A DNA stretch of 64,000 bases from Entomomonas moraniae (lineage in GTDB: Bacteria > Pseudomonadota > Gammaproteobacteria > Pseudomonadales > Pseudomonadaceae), in the NCBI RefSeq assembly GCF_003991975.1, contig NZ_CP029822.1, positions 744,001 through 808,000 on the forward strand, written 5' to 3'. Positions 45,006-54,200 of this stretch are shown here, in pieces. Both the position numbers and the translations under genes were made by a program. The stretch's first letter is position 1. Each line of letters starts with the position of its first letter. The notes beneath the pieces were generated by a model, which had not been told where the DNA came from, did not search any database, and worked only from the letters and a program-made list of their open reading frames with translations.

Positions 45006-45555
45006 GCAGTTACGCATTTTATTTCTATTAGCAGGATTAATGGTAGGTGTTTATCTCATTAATCTTGTGTTTGGAGGTGTTTTGTTTTCCTATGGTTTAA
45101 TTCCTCGCAGACTAACAGGTCTGTGGGGAGTTTTTACTAGCGTTTTGATTCATAAAGACCTAGGCCATTTATTAGGTAATCTATCGGCATTATTAGTGCT
45201 TGCTTGGCTATGCATGTTACGTTCAATCCGTTATTTTATAATAGCGAGTACGTTTATTATTATTGTGGGTGGTTTGTTACTATGGCTCTTTGGGCGTAGT
45301 GCTTCACATATTGGTGCCAGTGGTTGGATATTTGGTTTATGGGGGCTGCTTCTTGCCAATGGCTATTTTGAAAGAACCATAAAAAATATAGTGATCAGTA
45401 TTGCCGTCATCGTCTTGTACAGTGGTTTTGTATTTGGTTTATTACCTGATAAACAAGTTTCGTTTGAAGGACATATTTGTGGAATGATTGCAGGTATTCT
45501 CTTTTCATGGTTAACCCATAAAACAAAAATCGCTAAGCATAATGGATATGCTTAG
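44995..45555 (+). CDS. Rhomboid-family intramembrane serine protease
   Basis: 186 residues with about six membrane helices. The catalytic dyad is visible: Ser109 in HIGASGWIFG and His160 in FEGHICGMIAG. The loop motif HKDLGHLLGNLSALL (53-67) is also present. It overlaps the end of the ATPase gene by 11 bases in another frame, so the two are translationally coupled. Rhomboids cut membrane-anchored substrates; the neighbouring single-helix SPFH proteins are candidate substrates, by inference. A terminator hairpin overlaps its last codons. Confidence 0.88.
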   Translation: MLIKQLRILFLLAGLMVGVYLINLVFGGVLFSYGLIPRRLTGLWGVFTSVLIHKDLGHLLGNLSALLVLAWLCMLRSIRYFIIASTFIIIVGGLLLWLFGRSASHIGASGWIFGLWGLLLANGYFERTIKNIVISIAVIVLYSGFVFGLLPDKQVSFEGHICGMIAGILFSWLTHKTKIAKHNGYA

Positions 45556-45557
45556 CG
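45531..45557. terminator. Terminator closing the rhomboid gene
   Basis: CGCTAAGCAT (45531-45540) pairs with ATGCTTAGCG (45548-45557); a T-run follows at 45564. It overlaps the last codons of the rhomboid gene and lies just beyond the opposing poxB gene. Confidence 0.85.
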
Positions 45558-45567
45558 AAACACTTTT

Positions 45568-47289
45568 TTATTTCTTTACAAAGTTATCAATAAGTAGCCC
45601 TGTAACATCCTCTGTACGGCCTGCTAACGTAGCTTTTACTGTATACATTGCCATACCAAGCACTTGCCCCGTTTCTATTTGAGGAGGCATTACAAGTTCG
45701 TAAGGACTTGTGTGAACATCCAATAAAGCAGGGCCTTTTTGATCCAAAAACTCTTTAACAGCCGATTCTAAATCATCTGAATGCGTTACTTTTTTACCAT
45801 AAAACCCAATGACCTCAGCCAATTTCGCTAGATCAGGGTTTTGAAGATCGGTGTAGTTGTTAACGAGTCCTTCAACTTTTTGTTCGAGTTCTACGAAGTT
45901 TAACGAGGAATTGTTAAGAACGACAATTTTAACTGGTAGCTTCTCTTGAACTGCGGTTAATAAGTCGCCTAACAACATAGTTAATCCCCCATCCCCTGAA
46001 AGAGAAATTACTTGGCGATTAGGGAACGCTTTTTGTATACCTAATGCTTGGGGCATTGCATTGGCCATGGTTCCATGTTTTAGGCTTGTCAGTGTGCGCC
46101 GCTTACCATTAGCTTTGATGTGGCGTAATATCCAAACCATGGCGGAACCACCATCTGCAGTAAAGGCGGCATCTTCAGAGGCATATTGGTCTAATAGCTC
46201 CACAAGGTACTGTGGGTGAATTTGACCGCTCGGCGTACGTTGGGCTTTTTTATCTAGTTTAGCGATTGTTTTTGTATGCATTTGTGTGTGGTGGTCTAAA
46301 AAGCTAACATCTTCTTTTTCAGAGAGCAAAGGAAGTAGTTTATTTAAGGTTGCTTTTATATCACCTAGGGCTCCCAAAGTAATCGGATGGCGTCTGCCTA
46401 AATGGGAGGCCTCTTTATCTATTTGAATGATGGTTGCATTGTCAGGATAAAATTGTGACCAAGCAAAGTCGGCACCCAATAAGAGGAGTGTGTCACAATT
46501 TTTAACCATATGAAAGCCTGACTCAATACCCAGCATGCCCGTCATTCCCACATTGTAAGGATTGTCGTATTCGACGAAGTCTTTGGCTCGAGAGGTGTGA
46601 GCAATAGGAGCTTTTAATTTTTTAGCAATTGCTATGAGTTCATCATGTGCATTTTGACAACCTAATCCTGCATAGATACCAATTTTTTTACCTTTAGCAA
46701 GGAGTTGGCTAATACTCTGTAACTCTTCATCACTCGGTGTTATGACTGGAGAAGGATGATATGTGTGAATAGCTGGGTTGTCATCAACTTTAATTTGGCT
46801 AATGTCTACCGGTAAAATAATAACGGCAACGCCTTTTTTATTGATCGCTGTTTGTGCTGCTAATGCAGTAATTCTTTGAGCTTCGAGGGGATTACTAATT
46901 TGCTCACAAAAAACAGAACAACTACTGTAAACAGCTTTAAAATCAACTTCTTGAGGAAAGTCAGTGTTAAGTGAAGAGGTGGCAAGCTGGCTAGCAATTA
47001 AAACAACAGGTGCACCATTTCGATGGCTTTCAAATAGTCCGTTGATAAAGTGTAGGCTACCAGGGCCACAGGAACCTGCACAAGCCGTTAGTGTACCTGT
47101 TAAGTAAGCTTCTGCACCTGCTGCAAATGCTCCAACTTCTTCATGCCTTACATGGATCCATTTTATATCACTTTTATGAATAGCTTCTGTTACATAGTTT
47201 AAAGTATCTCCTACAATACCATAACAGTGCTTTGTTCCTGCTTTTTGTAATGTTTCTACAACAAGTTGCGCTACCGTCTTTTTAGACAT
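45568..47289 (-). CDS. poxB: Pyruvate dehydrogenase (quinone) / pyruvate oxidase PoxB
   Basis: ThDP- and FAD-dependent peripheral membrane enzyme that turns pyruvate into acetate and CO2 and reduces quinone. At 573 residues it matches E. coli PoxB in length. Marks: YGIVGDTLN and the catalytic Glu in VRHEEVGAFAAGAEA, GSCGPGSLHFINGL, the ThDP-binding ISLSGDGGLTMLLGDLLTAVQ...VLNNSSLNFVE, and the C-terminal lipid-binding tail. It is divergent from regB, with a 20-bp palindrome in the shared promoter region. Confidence 0.93.
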   Translation of the reverse strand: MSKKTVAQLVVETLQKAGTKHCYGIVGDTLNYVTEAIHKSDIKWIHVRHEEVGAFAAGAEAYLTGTLTACAGSCGPGSLHFINGLFESHRNGAPVVLIASQLATSSLNTDFPQEVDFKAVYSSCSVFCEQISNPLEAQRITALAAQTAINKKGVAVIILPVDISQIKVDDNPAIHTYHPSPVITPSDEELQSISQLLAKGKKIGIYAGLGCQNAHDELIAIAKKLKAPIAHTSRAKDFVEYDNPYNVGMTGMLGIESGFHMVKNCDTLLLLGADFAWSQFYPDNATIIQIDKEASHLGRRHPITLGALGDIKATLNKLLPLLSEKEDVSFLDHHTQMHTKTIAKLDKKAQRTPSGQIHPQYLVELLDQYASEDAAFTADGGSAMVWILRHIKANGKRRTLTSLKHGTMANAMPQALGIQKAFPNRQVISLSGDGGLTMLLGDLLTAVQEKLPVKIVVLNNSSLNFVELEQKVEGLVNNYTDLQNPDLAKLAEVIGFYGKKVTHSDDLESAVKEFLDQKGPALLDVHTSPYELVMPPQIETGQVLGMAMYTVKATLAGRTEDVTGLLIDNFVKK

Positions 47290-47332
47290 AAACTTTCTCC
47301 TTTTAGTGAAATACGGGTATATACTATCGGAT

Positions 47333-47361
47333 TTGACAAATTAACTATTACAATAGTTAAA
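47333..47361 (+). promoter_or_regulatory. Promoter-like boxes enclosing a perfect 20-bp palindrome, poxB/regB intergenic
   Basis: TTAACTATTACAATAGTTAA (47341-47360) is a palindrome apart from its central AC. TTGACA at 47333-47338 lies just before it. A spacing of 17 bases would put a weak GTTAAA -10 box at 47356-47361, so a protein bound to the palindrome would block that promoter. The regulator is not identified. Confidence 0.45.
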
Positions 47362-47423
47362 GTTAATTTGTTTCATAATTTATTATTCTGCATAAACGAC
47401 ATCTAATATAGGTACATTATTAT

Positions 47424-48701
47424 ATGCTTGTCCCTGCTAAGTGGTTTTTTGCCAGTCGCCTCAACCTTTGGGGGCTTGTCTCCATACGTGTGCTTGTATT
47501 TTCTTTACAGCTTGTTTCGGTTATTATCTGTTACATTTATAAGCTATTTTATTTGCCTTGGGATATTTTGGCGTTAGTTTTTGTTGCCTCATTTATTTTA
47601 TGTGTGTTAACAATTATCAGATTAGCCTATATTTCTTTTCCTGTCAGTGATATTGAGTACGCCATTCAGCTTGCTTGTGATTTAACTACCCATGGGATAC
47701 TTTTATACTGTACCGGTGGCGCAACAAATCCGTTTGTTTCTTATTTTTTAGTGCCTATTACTATCGCAGCGGCTACGCTACCTTGGCTTTATACTCTTTG
47801 TTTAGTGACCTATGCTATTTTTGTGTATAGTCTATTATGGACTTGGAATATTCCATTAGAGGTTCAGACTATTTGGGGAAGTAATACTGAATCATTACTT
47901 ATCAATTTACACCTCATGGGCATGTGGTTGAGTTTTGTTTTTTCTACGGTATTAATTGGTTTTTTTGTTAGCCAAATGGCGGTCACATTACGTCAGCAAG
48001 ACCGTAGAATTGCAGACTGGCGTGAGGAGGGATTACATGATCAGCAATTACTGGCGGTAGCAGCACAAGCAGCAGGGGCTGCACACGAATTAGGAACGCC
48101 GCTCTCAACCATGACGGTTTTATTAAAAGACTTGCAAGAAACCTACAAGGATCCTACTTTACAACAAGATTTGGTCTTATTACAGCGTCAAGTGCAGTTA
48201 TGTAAGGGTAGCTTACAACAATTGGTTCGAGCCTCTGAAGCAGATAGAATGCATGAGTCAAAAGAACAGTTAGTCTCTCACTGGGTTAATACAGTATTAC
48301 AAAGCTGGCACCTTATGCATCCTGAGGCAAGTTATACTTATAAAACGTTAGGCAAACATAATGAGCCCGTTTTTAAGCCCCATACAACACTTAGCCAAGC
48401 ATTATTGAATATTTTAAATAATGCTGCAGATGCATGCCCCGACGAGATAGAAATTGAACTATCATGGACTAAAACTGATTTTACTATTAATATTCATGAT
48501 AAAGGGGCTGGTATTCCTTCTTTTATAGAGAATAAGATTAATAAACCCTTTGTTTCTTCTAAAGAAAAGGGGTTGGGATTGGGGTTATATTTAAGTCAAG
48601 TGAGTGTAAGTCGTGCAGGTGGTAGTTTAAGGTTGTATAATCATAAGAAACAAGGGACAATCGCAGTACTACAATTACCGTGCATAAAAAATAAATCATA
48701 G
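47424..48701 (+). CDS. regB: Redox sensor histidine kinase RegB/PrrB/RoxS
   Basis: 425 residues. The six N-terminal membrane helices carry the ubiquinone-site heptad GGATNPF (residues 98-104), diagnostic of the RegB family. The dimerisation/phosphoacceptor box is AAHELGTPLSTM, with His221. The ATPase domain has NILNNAADAC (N box), DKGAGIP and GLGLGLYLS. RegB/RoxS senses quinone redox state and regulates respiration and carbon use through RegA/RoxR. The pair is followed by ybaK and glpK with almost no gaps. Confidence 0.92.
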   Translation: MLVPAKWFFASRLNLWGLVSIRVLVFSLQLVSVIICYIYKLFYLPWDILALVFVASFILCVLTIIRLAYISFPVSDIEYAIQLACDLTTHGILLYCTGGATNPFVSYFLVPITIAAATLPWLYTLCLVTYAIFVYSLLWTWNIPLEVQTIWGSNTESLLINLHLMGMWLSFVFSTVLIGFFVSQMAVTLRQQDRRIADWREEGLHDQQLLAVAAQAAGAAHELGTPLSTMTVLLKDLQETYKDPTLQQDLVLLQRQVQLCKGSLQQLVRASEADRMHESKEQLVSHWVNTVLQSWHLMHPEASYTYKTLGKHNEPVFKPHTTLSQALLNILNNAADACPDEIEIELSWTKTDFTINIHDKGAGIPSFIENKINKPFVSSKEKGLGLGLYLSQVSVSRAGGSLRLYNHKKQGTIAVLQLPCIKNKS

Positions 48702-48710
48702 AGAGTTGTT

Positions 48711-49271
48711 ATGGTAGCGCAAGTTTTATTTGAAGGTGATGATCAGCCACATTTGTTATTAGTAGATGATGATGAGACTTTTACCCATATTATGGCACGT
48801 GTCCTCGTGCGTAAAGGGTTACGGGTATCTATTGCTGATTCTTCTGAAAAAGCTTTAGACATAGCAAGGGAGGATCTTCCTGAATATGCTGTTGTGGACC
48901 TAAAAATGAATGGCGAGTCAGGACTAGTTCTTTTACCGAAATTATTAGAGTTAGATCCTGAAATGAAGGTGGTCATTTTAACGGGGTATTCCAGTATTGC
49001 TACTGCGGTAGAAGCTATTAAAAGGGGTGCCTGTAATTATCTTTGTAAACCTGCTGACGTGGATGATGTGTTAGCCGCCTTGTTGGCAAAGAATGTGGAT
49101 GCTGATAAGATAATTCCTGACAGCCCTATGTCAGTTGATCGACTGGAGTGGGAGCATATTCAGCGTGTGCTAAATGAATATGATGGTAATATTTCGGCTA
49201 CAGCACGTGCGTTAGGTATGCATCGTAGAACATTGCAACGTAAATTACAAAAGAGGCCCGTAAGACGCTAA
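48711..49271 (+). CDS. regA: Response regulator RegA/PrrA/RoxR
   Basis: 186 residues: receiver domain with acidic pocket Asp19-Asp21, phosphoacceptor Asp63 in YAVVDLKM, ILTGYSS and YLCKPAD, then a linker and a Fis-type helix-turn-helix NISATARALGMHRRTLQRKLQKRP at the C-terminus. It lies 9 bases after regB and partners it. Targets in relatives include cytochrome oxidases and carbon-metabolism genes. The poxB promoter region is a possible local target, but the palindrome there does not resemble a known RegA site. Confidence 0.93.
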   Translation: MVAQVLFEGDDQPHLLLVDDDETFTHIMARVLVRKGLRVSIADSSEKALDIAREDLPEYAVVDLKMNGESGLVLLPKLLELDPEMKVVILTGYSSIATAVEAIKRGACNYLCKPADVDDVLAALLAKNVDADKIIPDSPMSVDRLEWEHIQRVLNEYDGNISATARALGMHRRTLQRKLQKRPVRR

Positions 49272-49273
49272 TC

Positions 49274-49750
49274 ATGACTCCTGCTATTGCCTTATTGAAA
49301 AAACAAAAAATCGCTCATCAATTAATGAGTTATGAGCACGATGAAAACGCAATATCCTTTGGGTTAGAAGCTGCAGAAAAGCTTGGTGTGGCACCAGAGA
49401 AAGTATTTAAAACACTGTTAGTCACAACCGATAACAACGAATTGTTTGTAGGTATTGTGCCTGTTTTAAAACAACTAGATTTAAAGCACATTGCCCATGC
49501 AGCAGGTGTTAAAAAAGTAGAAATGGCTAACCCCTCATTAGCAGAGCGTGTTACGGGTTACTTAGTTGGTGGCATTAGCCCTTTAGGGCAAAAAAAACGA
49601 TTAAAAACCTTTATTGATAACTCTGCTGAGACTTTAGATACTATGTATGTTAGTGGTGGGCGTCGTGGTTTAGATATTGGTATCTCACCTTGTGATTTAG
49701 CAGGTGTATTAAGCGCGCAATTTACCTCGTTAGCTCGAGACAAAGATTAA
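49274..49750 (+). CDS. ybaK: Cys-tRNA(Pro)/Cys-tRNA(Cys) deacylase YbaK
   Basis: A 158-residue trans-editing protein that removes Cys from mis-charged tRNA-Pro. The YbaK/ProX fold signatures are [60 protein letters not shown] and [14 protein letters not shown]. It starts 2 bases after regA and its stop overlaps the glpK start by one base, so it should share the regBA transcript. Confidence 0.92.
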   Translation: MTPAIALLKKQKIAHQLMSYEHDENAISFGLEAAEKLGVAPEKVFKTLLVTTDNNELFVGIVPVLKQLDLKHIAHAAGVKKVEMANPSLAERVTGYLVGGISPLGQKKRLKTFIDNSAETLDTMYVSGGRRGLDIGISPCDLAGVLSAQFTSLARDKD

Positions 49751-51237
49751 TGGTTTCTTATATTTTATCAATAGATCAGGGAACAACCAGTACTCGTGTT
49801 ATTATCTTTGACCCACTAGGGCATCCCATAACCACTGCGCAAAAGACAATGGAACAGTCTTTTCCTAAAGATGGTTGGGTAGAGCATGATCCACATGAAA
49901 TTTGGTCGACGACATTGGCGTTGTGCCAGCAAGCACTTAAACAGGCTCATTTGAAGGGTGAGTCAATTATTGGTATAGGCATCACAAATCAACGTGAAAC
50001 CACTATTGTGTGGGATAAACTAACGGGAAAAGCTATTTATCCTGCGATAGTTTGGCAGGATAGACGAACAGCGGACTATTGCCAATCTCTTAAAGAAGCA
50101 GGGTATGAGCAACAAGTGTTGTCTAAAACAGGTTTGTTAATTGACCCTTATTTTTCTGCTACAAAATTGCGCTGGATTTTAGATAACGTACCCAATGCTA
50201 GAACAAAAGCCTGTAAGGGTGAGTTGCTTTTTGGTACGGTGGATAGCTTTTTATTATGGAACCTAACGGGCGGTCAGTCGCATTATACAGATGCAACTAA
50301 TGCGGCACGTACTATGTTGTTTAATATTCATGAACAATCTTGGGACAACGACTTATTAGCATTATTTGATATTCCTGAAGCTCTATTACCTACTGTTTTG
50401 GATTGTGCGGCTGAGTTTGGCCATACACAAAATGGGATGTTTGATTGCCAAATTCCTATTTTAGGTATTGCTGGTGATCAACAGTCAGCGTTGATAGGAC
50501 AGGCCTGTTTTAATGAGGGAATGGTTAAAAGTACTTATGGTACAGGCTGTTTTATGATTAAAAACACAGGTACAGAACCTGTTATATCAAAAAATCGTTT
50601 ATTAACCACTATTGCGTATCGTTTACAAGGCAAAACAACCTATGCGCTTGAAGGAAGTATTTTCGTGGCAGGCGCCACAGTACAATGGCTTCGCGATGGT
50701 TTGAAGTTATTTGCAAATACATCAGATGCTGAGCTTATCGCTGAATCAACTCCTGATACCAGAGGGGTTTATTTAGTTCCTGCTTTTACTGGTTTAGGTG
50801 CCCCTTATTGGGATCCAAAGGCGAGGGGAGCTATTTTTGGATTAACAAGGGATACAGGAATTCAAGAGATTGTTACCGCAGGATTAGAGTCTGTTTGTTA
50901 TCAAACCTGTGATTTACTTTTGGCGATGCAAGAAGATAGCGCTAGCCCATTGACAACTCTACGGGTTGATGGGGGAATGGCTATTAATAATTGGCTGATG
51001 CAGTTTTTAGCAGATATTTTAAATATTACGGTAGAACGCCCTGTGACCAATGAAACAACAGCATTAGGCGTTGCTTGGTTAGTCACACTGCAAGCCAATA
51101 TTTATCAAAGTTTAGATGAGATTGCAAGCCACTGGTCTTTACAGCGATGTTTTACCCCCGTTATAGCAGAAGACAAACGTCAACAACTTTATAACGGGTG
51201 GTTAAAAGCTGTTGAGCGTGTTTGTCTAACTCAGTAA
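49750..51237 (+). CDS. glpK: Glycerol kinase
   Basis: Phosphorylates glycerol to glycerol 3-phosphate. 495 residues, FGGY fold: [15 protein letters not shown] at the N-terminus, [46 protein letters not shown], and the FGGY-type [20 protein letters not shown]. Start ATG overlaps the ybaK stop (TAATG). There is no glpF, glpD or glpR in the window, so it is separated from the rest of the pathway. It converges on tamB with a 4-base gap and no visible terminator. Confidence 0.95.
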   Translation: MVSYILSIDQGTTSTRVIIFDPLGHPITTAQKTMEQSFPKDGWVEHDPHEIWSTTLALCQQALKQAHLKGESIIGIGITNQRETTIVWDKLTGKAIYPAIVWQDRRTADYCQSLKEAGYEQQVLSKTGLLIDPYFSATKLRWILDNVPNARTKACKGELLFGTVDSFLLWNLTGGQSHYTDATNAARTMLFNIHEQSWDNDLLALFDIPEALLPTVLDCAAEFGHTQNGMFDCQIPILGIAGDQQSALIGQACFNEGMVKSTYGTGCFMIKNTGTEPVISKNRLLTTIAYRLQGKTTYALEGSIFVAGATVQWLRDGLKLFANTSDAELIAESTPDTRGVYLVPAFTGLGAPYWDPKARGAIFGLTRDTGIQEIVTAGLESVCYQTCDLLLAMQEDSASPLTTLRVDGGMAINNWLMQFLADILNITVERPVTNETTALGVAWLVTLQANIYQSLDEIASHWSLQRCFTPVIAEDKRQQLYNGWLKAVERVCLTQ

Positions 51238-51241
51238 CATA

Positions 51242-54200
51242 CTATTTAAAGCTCTTTTTGTAGAAAATATCGAGAGAGCTCGCAGTCCCTCCTGCTGCTT
51301 CTAAATAAATGCTTTTTGTTAGTTTATAACGAAGCATGATGGTATTGACCGCTTTGAAAATACTCACGCCATAGTGGATACTGAGTTTATCATTAATTTT
51401 GCCACTGGCTGTCAGGCTAGTATCATCGCCTGATCCTGATGCGTCTAGCTGAAAATCTTCTAGTCCCACTTTGCTGGCAAGTTCTCCAACGGTTTCTGAT
51501 GTGCTTGCAACTCCCATTGCTAAGGCTGCTTGGGCAAGTACATTATTATCTCCTGCTCCCAGAGGACGACCAAAAATAATATAAGACAGAGCTTGGTCTT
51601 GACTCATTGAGGGGGTTGAAAATACAGTTATTTTTGGCTGACTTGTAAAACCTGTTACTTTAACGCCAGCGGTTACATTATCAACCATTCTAACTGCTTC
51701 AATATCAAGACTTGGCTCTGTCATGGAACCCGTAAATAAAATATTGGCACGGGTAATGTTTAATTGCTGGCCATAAGCACGATAAACACCATTTTTTAGA
51801 TTAATTTCACCTTGAGTAAAAAGGTTTTTGGTAATGGATAAATTACCTGTAATAGTTGAGGTTAGACCAAAGCCTTTAAATGATAGATGCTCTTGTCCAA
51901 TCAGTACTTTGACATCCATGTCGATTTTCATTGGCATTGTCTGTTCTGGTGCTTTTTGAGTCACAATAATAGCATCTGAAGAAACAGTGACGGTTGAAGG
52001 GGGAAGTTCGCGTACAACAATACTTCCAGTAGGAATATTCACTACTCCTGCAACAGAGAGTGCATTATTGTCAATTTTTAGCTTTAAGTCTGTATTGGCT
52101 TCGAGGTTAGCATAGGGTGCAATAATAATGGGAAGTTTACTGGCTTTTAGACCCAGGTTGAGGTTTATACCATTGCTCCAGTTCGCATCGCCAGTGATTT
52201 TTGCATGCCCTTGTTTACCGCTACTCCAAGAACCATCGATTGTTAGTGACTCACCTTCGATCATGGCGGTGGCCTGTAAGTTTTCTAAAGAAACTGAGAT
52301 ATCTCCCATCACCGTACCATTTTTTAGTGTTACTTTGCCTGATACATAGGGCTTCTCTAGTATACCGCTGATTGTACCTTTACCATCTATTTTACCTGAT
52401 AATTCACTAACATCTGGAATAAAGGGACGTAAAATGCCGATATCAAAGCCATCAATACTAAAATCTCCTTCAATAGGCTTATTGTTCGCAAGGGGGTTAA
52501 GTATGATTTGTGTATGAATATTACCTAGTGTTGTACTTTTAAACTCAAGTGTTGACGTGATTTTATTGGGCGTTAAGTTAACCAATACGTTTAATGCTTG
52601 ATAAGGGAAGTCATACCATTGCTCCTCAGTACTTTCTTGTAGTTGGAATACCCCTGCGTTGGTTTTGATCTCAATAATACCTGACATTCCTTGTTCAAGA
52701 ATTTTGAGCGTAATATCGGCCGATAAAGTGCTTTTCCAATTAAACGTTTCAGGATACCAGGGCTGTAAACTTTGCATAGCAAAGTTGGCTAATTGATAGT
52801 TAATTTTTGGATGCGGTAAAAGTGTTTGTTGGTCTTTTGCGCAGAGTGTGGCTTGCCCATTTTTAAAGCAATGAGCTGAAAGCGTTAGTTCGCCTGTATG
52901 GGCATAGTTAAGCCGGGTTTTATTTTGTAGTTGCCAATTTTGCCCTTTAGCGTCAACTTGTAGTTTATTGATAGAGGCTAGCCAGTTTTGTTTTATATCT
53001 TGTTTGCTATCAATTTGTGTTGATAGGGTGAGGATTCCCCCTGAGATATCAAGACTTAACTGCTGCTGTTTTATATCACCAGAAGCCGTAAGATTTAAAT
53101 TCCCCAAGGAGGTTGTTCCAGAACTTATATGACTGGCTTGCAGCTTTATCTGGGCTTGTTGCATGGCATTTAAATTAGCATTTAATTGTATACCATTAAT
53201 TTTTTGCTCTTCAAAACTTAAACGTTTACCTGTTAAGGACACGGTCGTTTGAGGTTTTTCGAGGGACCCCAATAGTTCTACTTTTCCTATGACGTTACCT
53301 GTTAACGTAGGTAATAATTGCTTTAAGTTAGGCAGATTGATATTCACATTTGCTTTTAAGGAACGGCTTAGCTCACCTTGACCTGTGATTGTATTATTGC
53401 CCACTTTTATTAGTAATTCTGGAACATGCCATTGATTTTGCTTGGCTAATACCGTTGCTTTTATCTGCGTTGCTTGTTTGTTGAGTATGCCTTGGATATT
53501 GGCTTTGCTGTCAGTTTCTATTGTATCGCCTATTGTCCCCGTACTTTGAACAACTCCGCTAAGTGAACCGGTTAAGTCCTTTAGCCAATAATTGGGATTA
53601 ATATTTTTTAAATTAAGGCTAGCAAGCCAATGGAGTTTGGGGGTAAAGTCTAGTGCTGCAGTACCATTAATATTTCCTTTATCAGGGGTATCGATTTGTA
53701 AAGTTTCTAACGTTAAATGCTTAAGATCACCTGTTATTTTCGTCTGGAGCTCAAAGTTCCCTGCAGGACCAGTAAGATCGGCACCTAACTGTGCACGATA
53801 CATATCATTTTGATAGTTAAGCTTAATATTGGCTGTTTGTAAGTCAATAGGGGGAGGTGGATCAAGTGGGTAAAGCTCTTGCCAAGGAAAATTATGATAA
53901 TTAAGCGTGGCATCAGCAGTTAAGTTGGGTTGGAAACTAGCATTTCCTTTAATATTAACGACTTGTTGCTCTGTTGTTTTGAGTATTAAGTTTTTAACAT
54001 CAATCTGCTTAGTTGTTATAAAGCTATTTAGCGTCAGATAAACAGGAGTTGTTTTACCTGCAAAGGTAGAGTTAGTACTAACAGTATAGCCATGTTTTAA
54101 GTCACCTGTTGCATTAAGGATAAGCTGTTTAATTAAGAGTGTATCAGGTAGTTCTATTATGTTATTTGGAATAAAATTATTTATTGTTAAGGAGAGCGTT

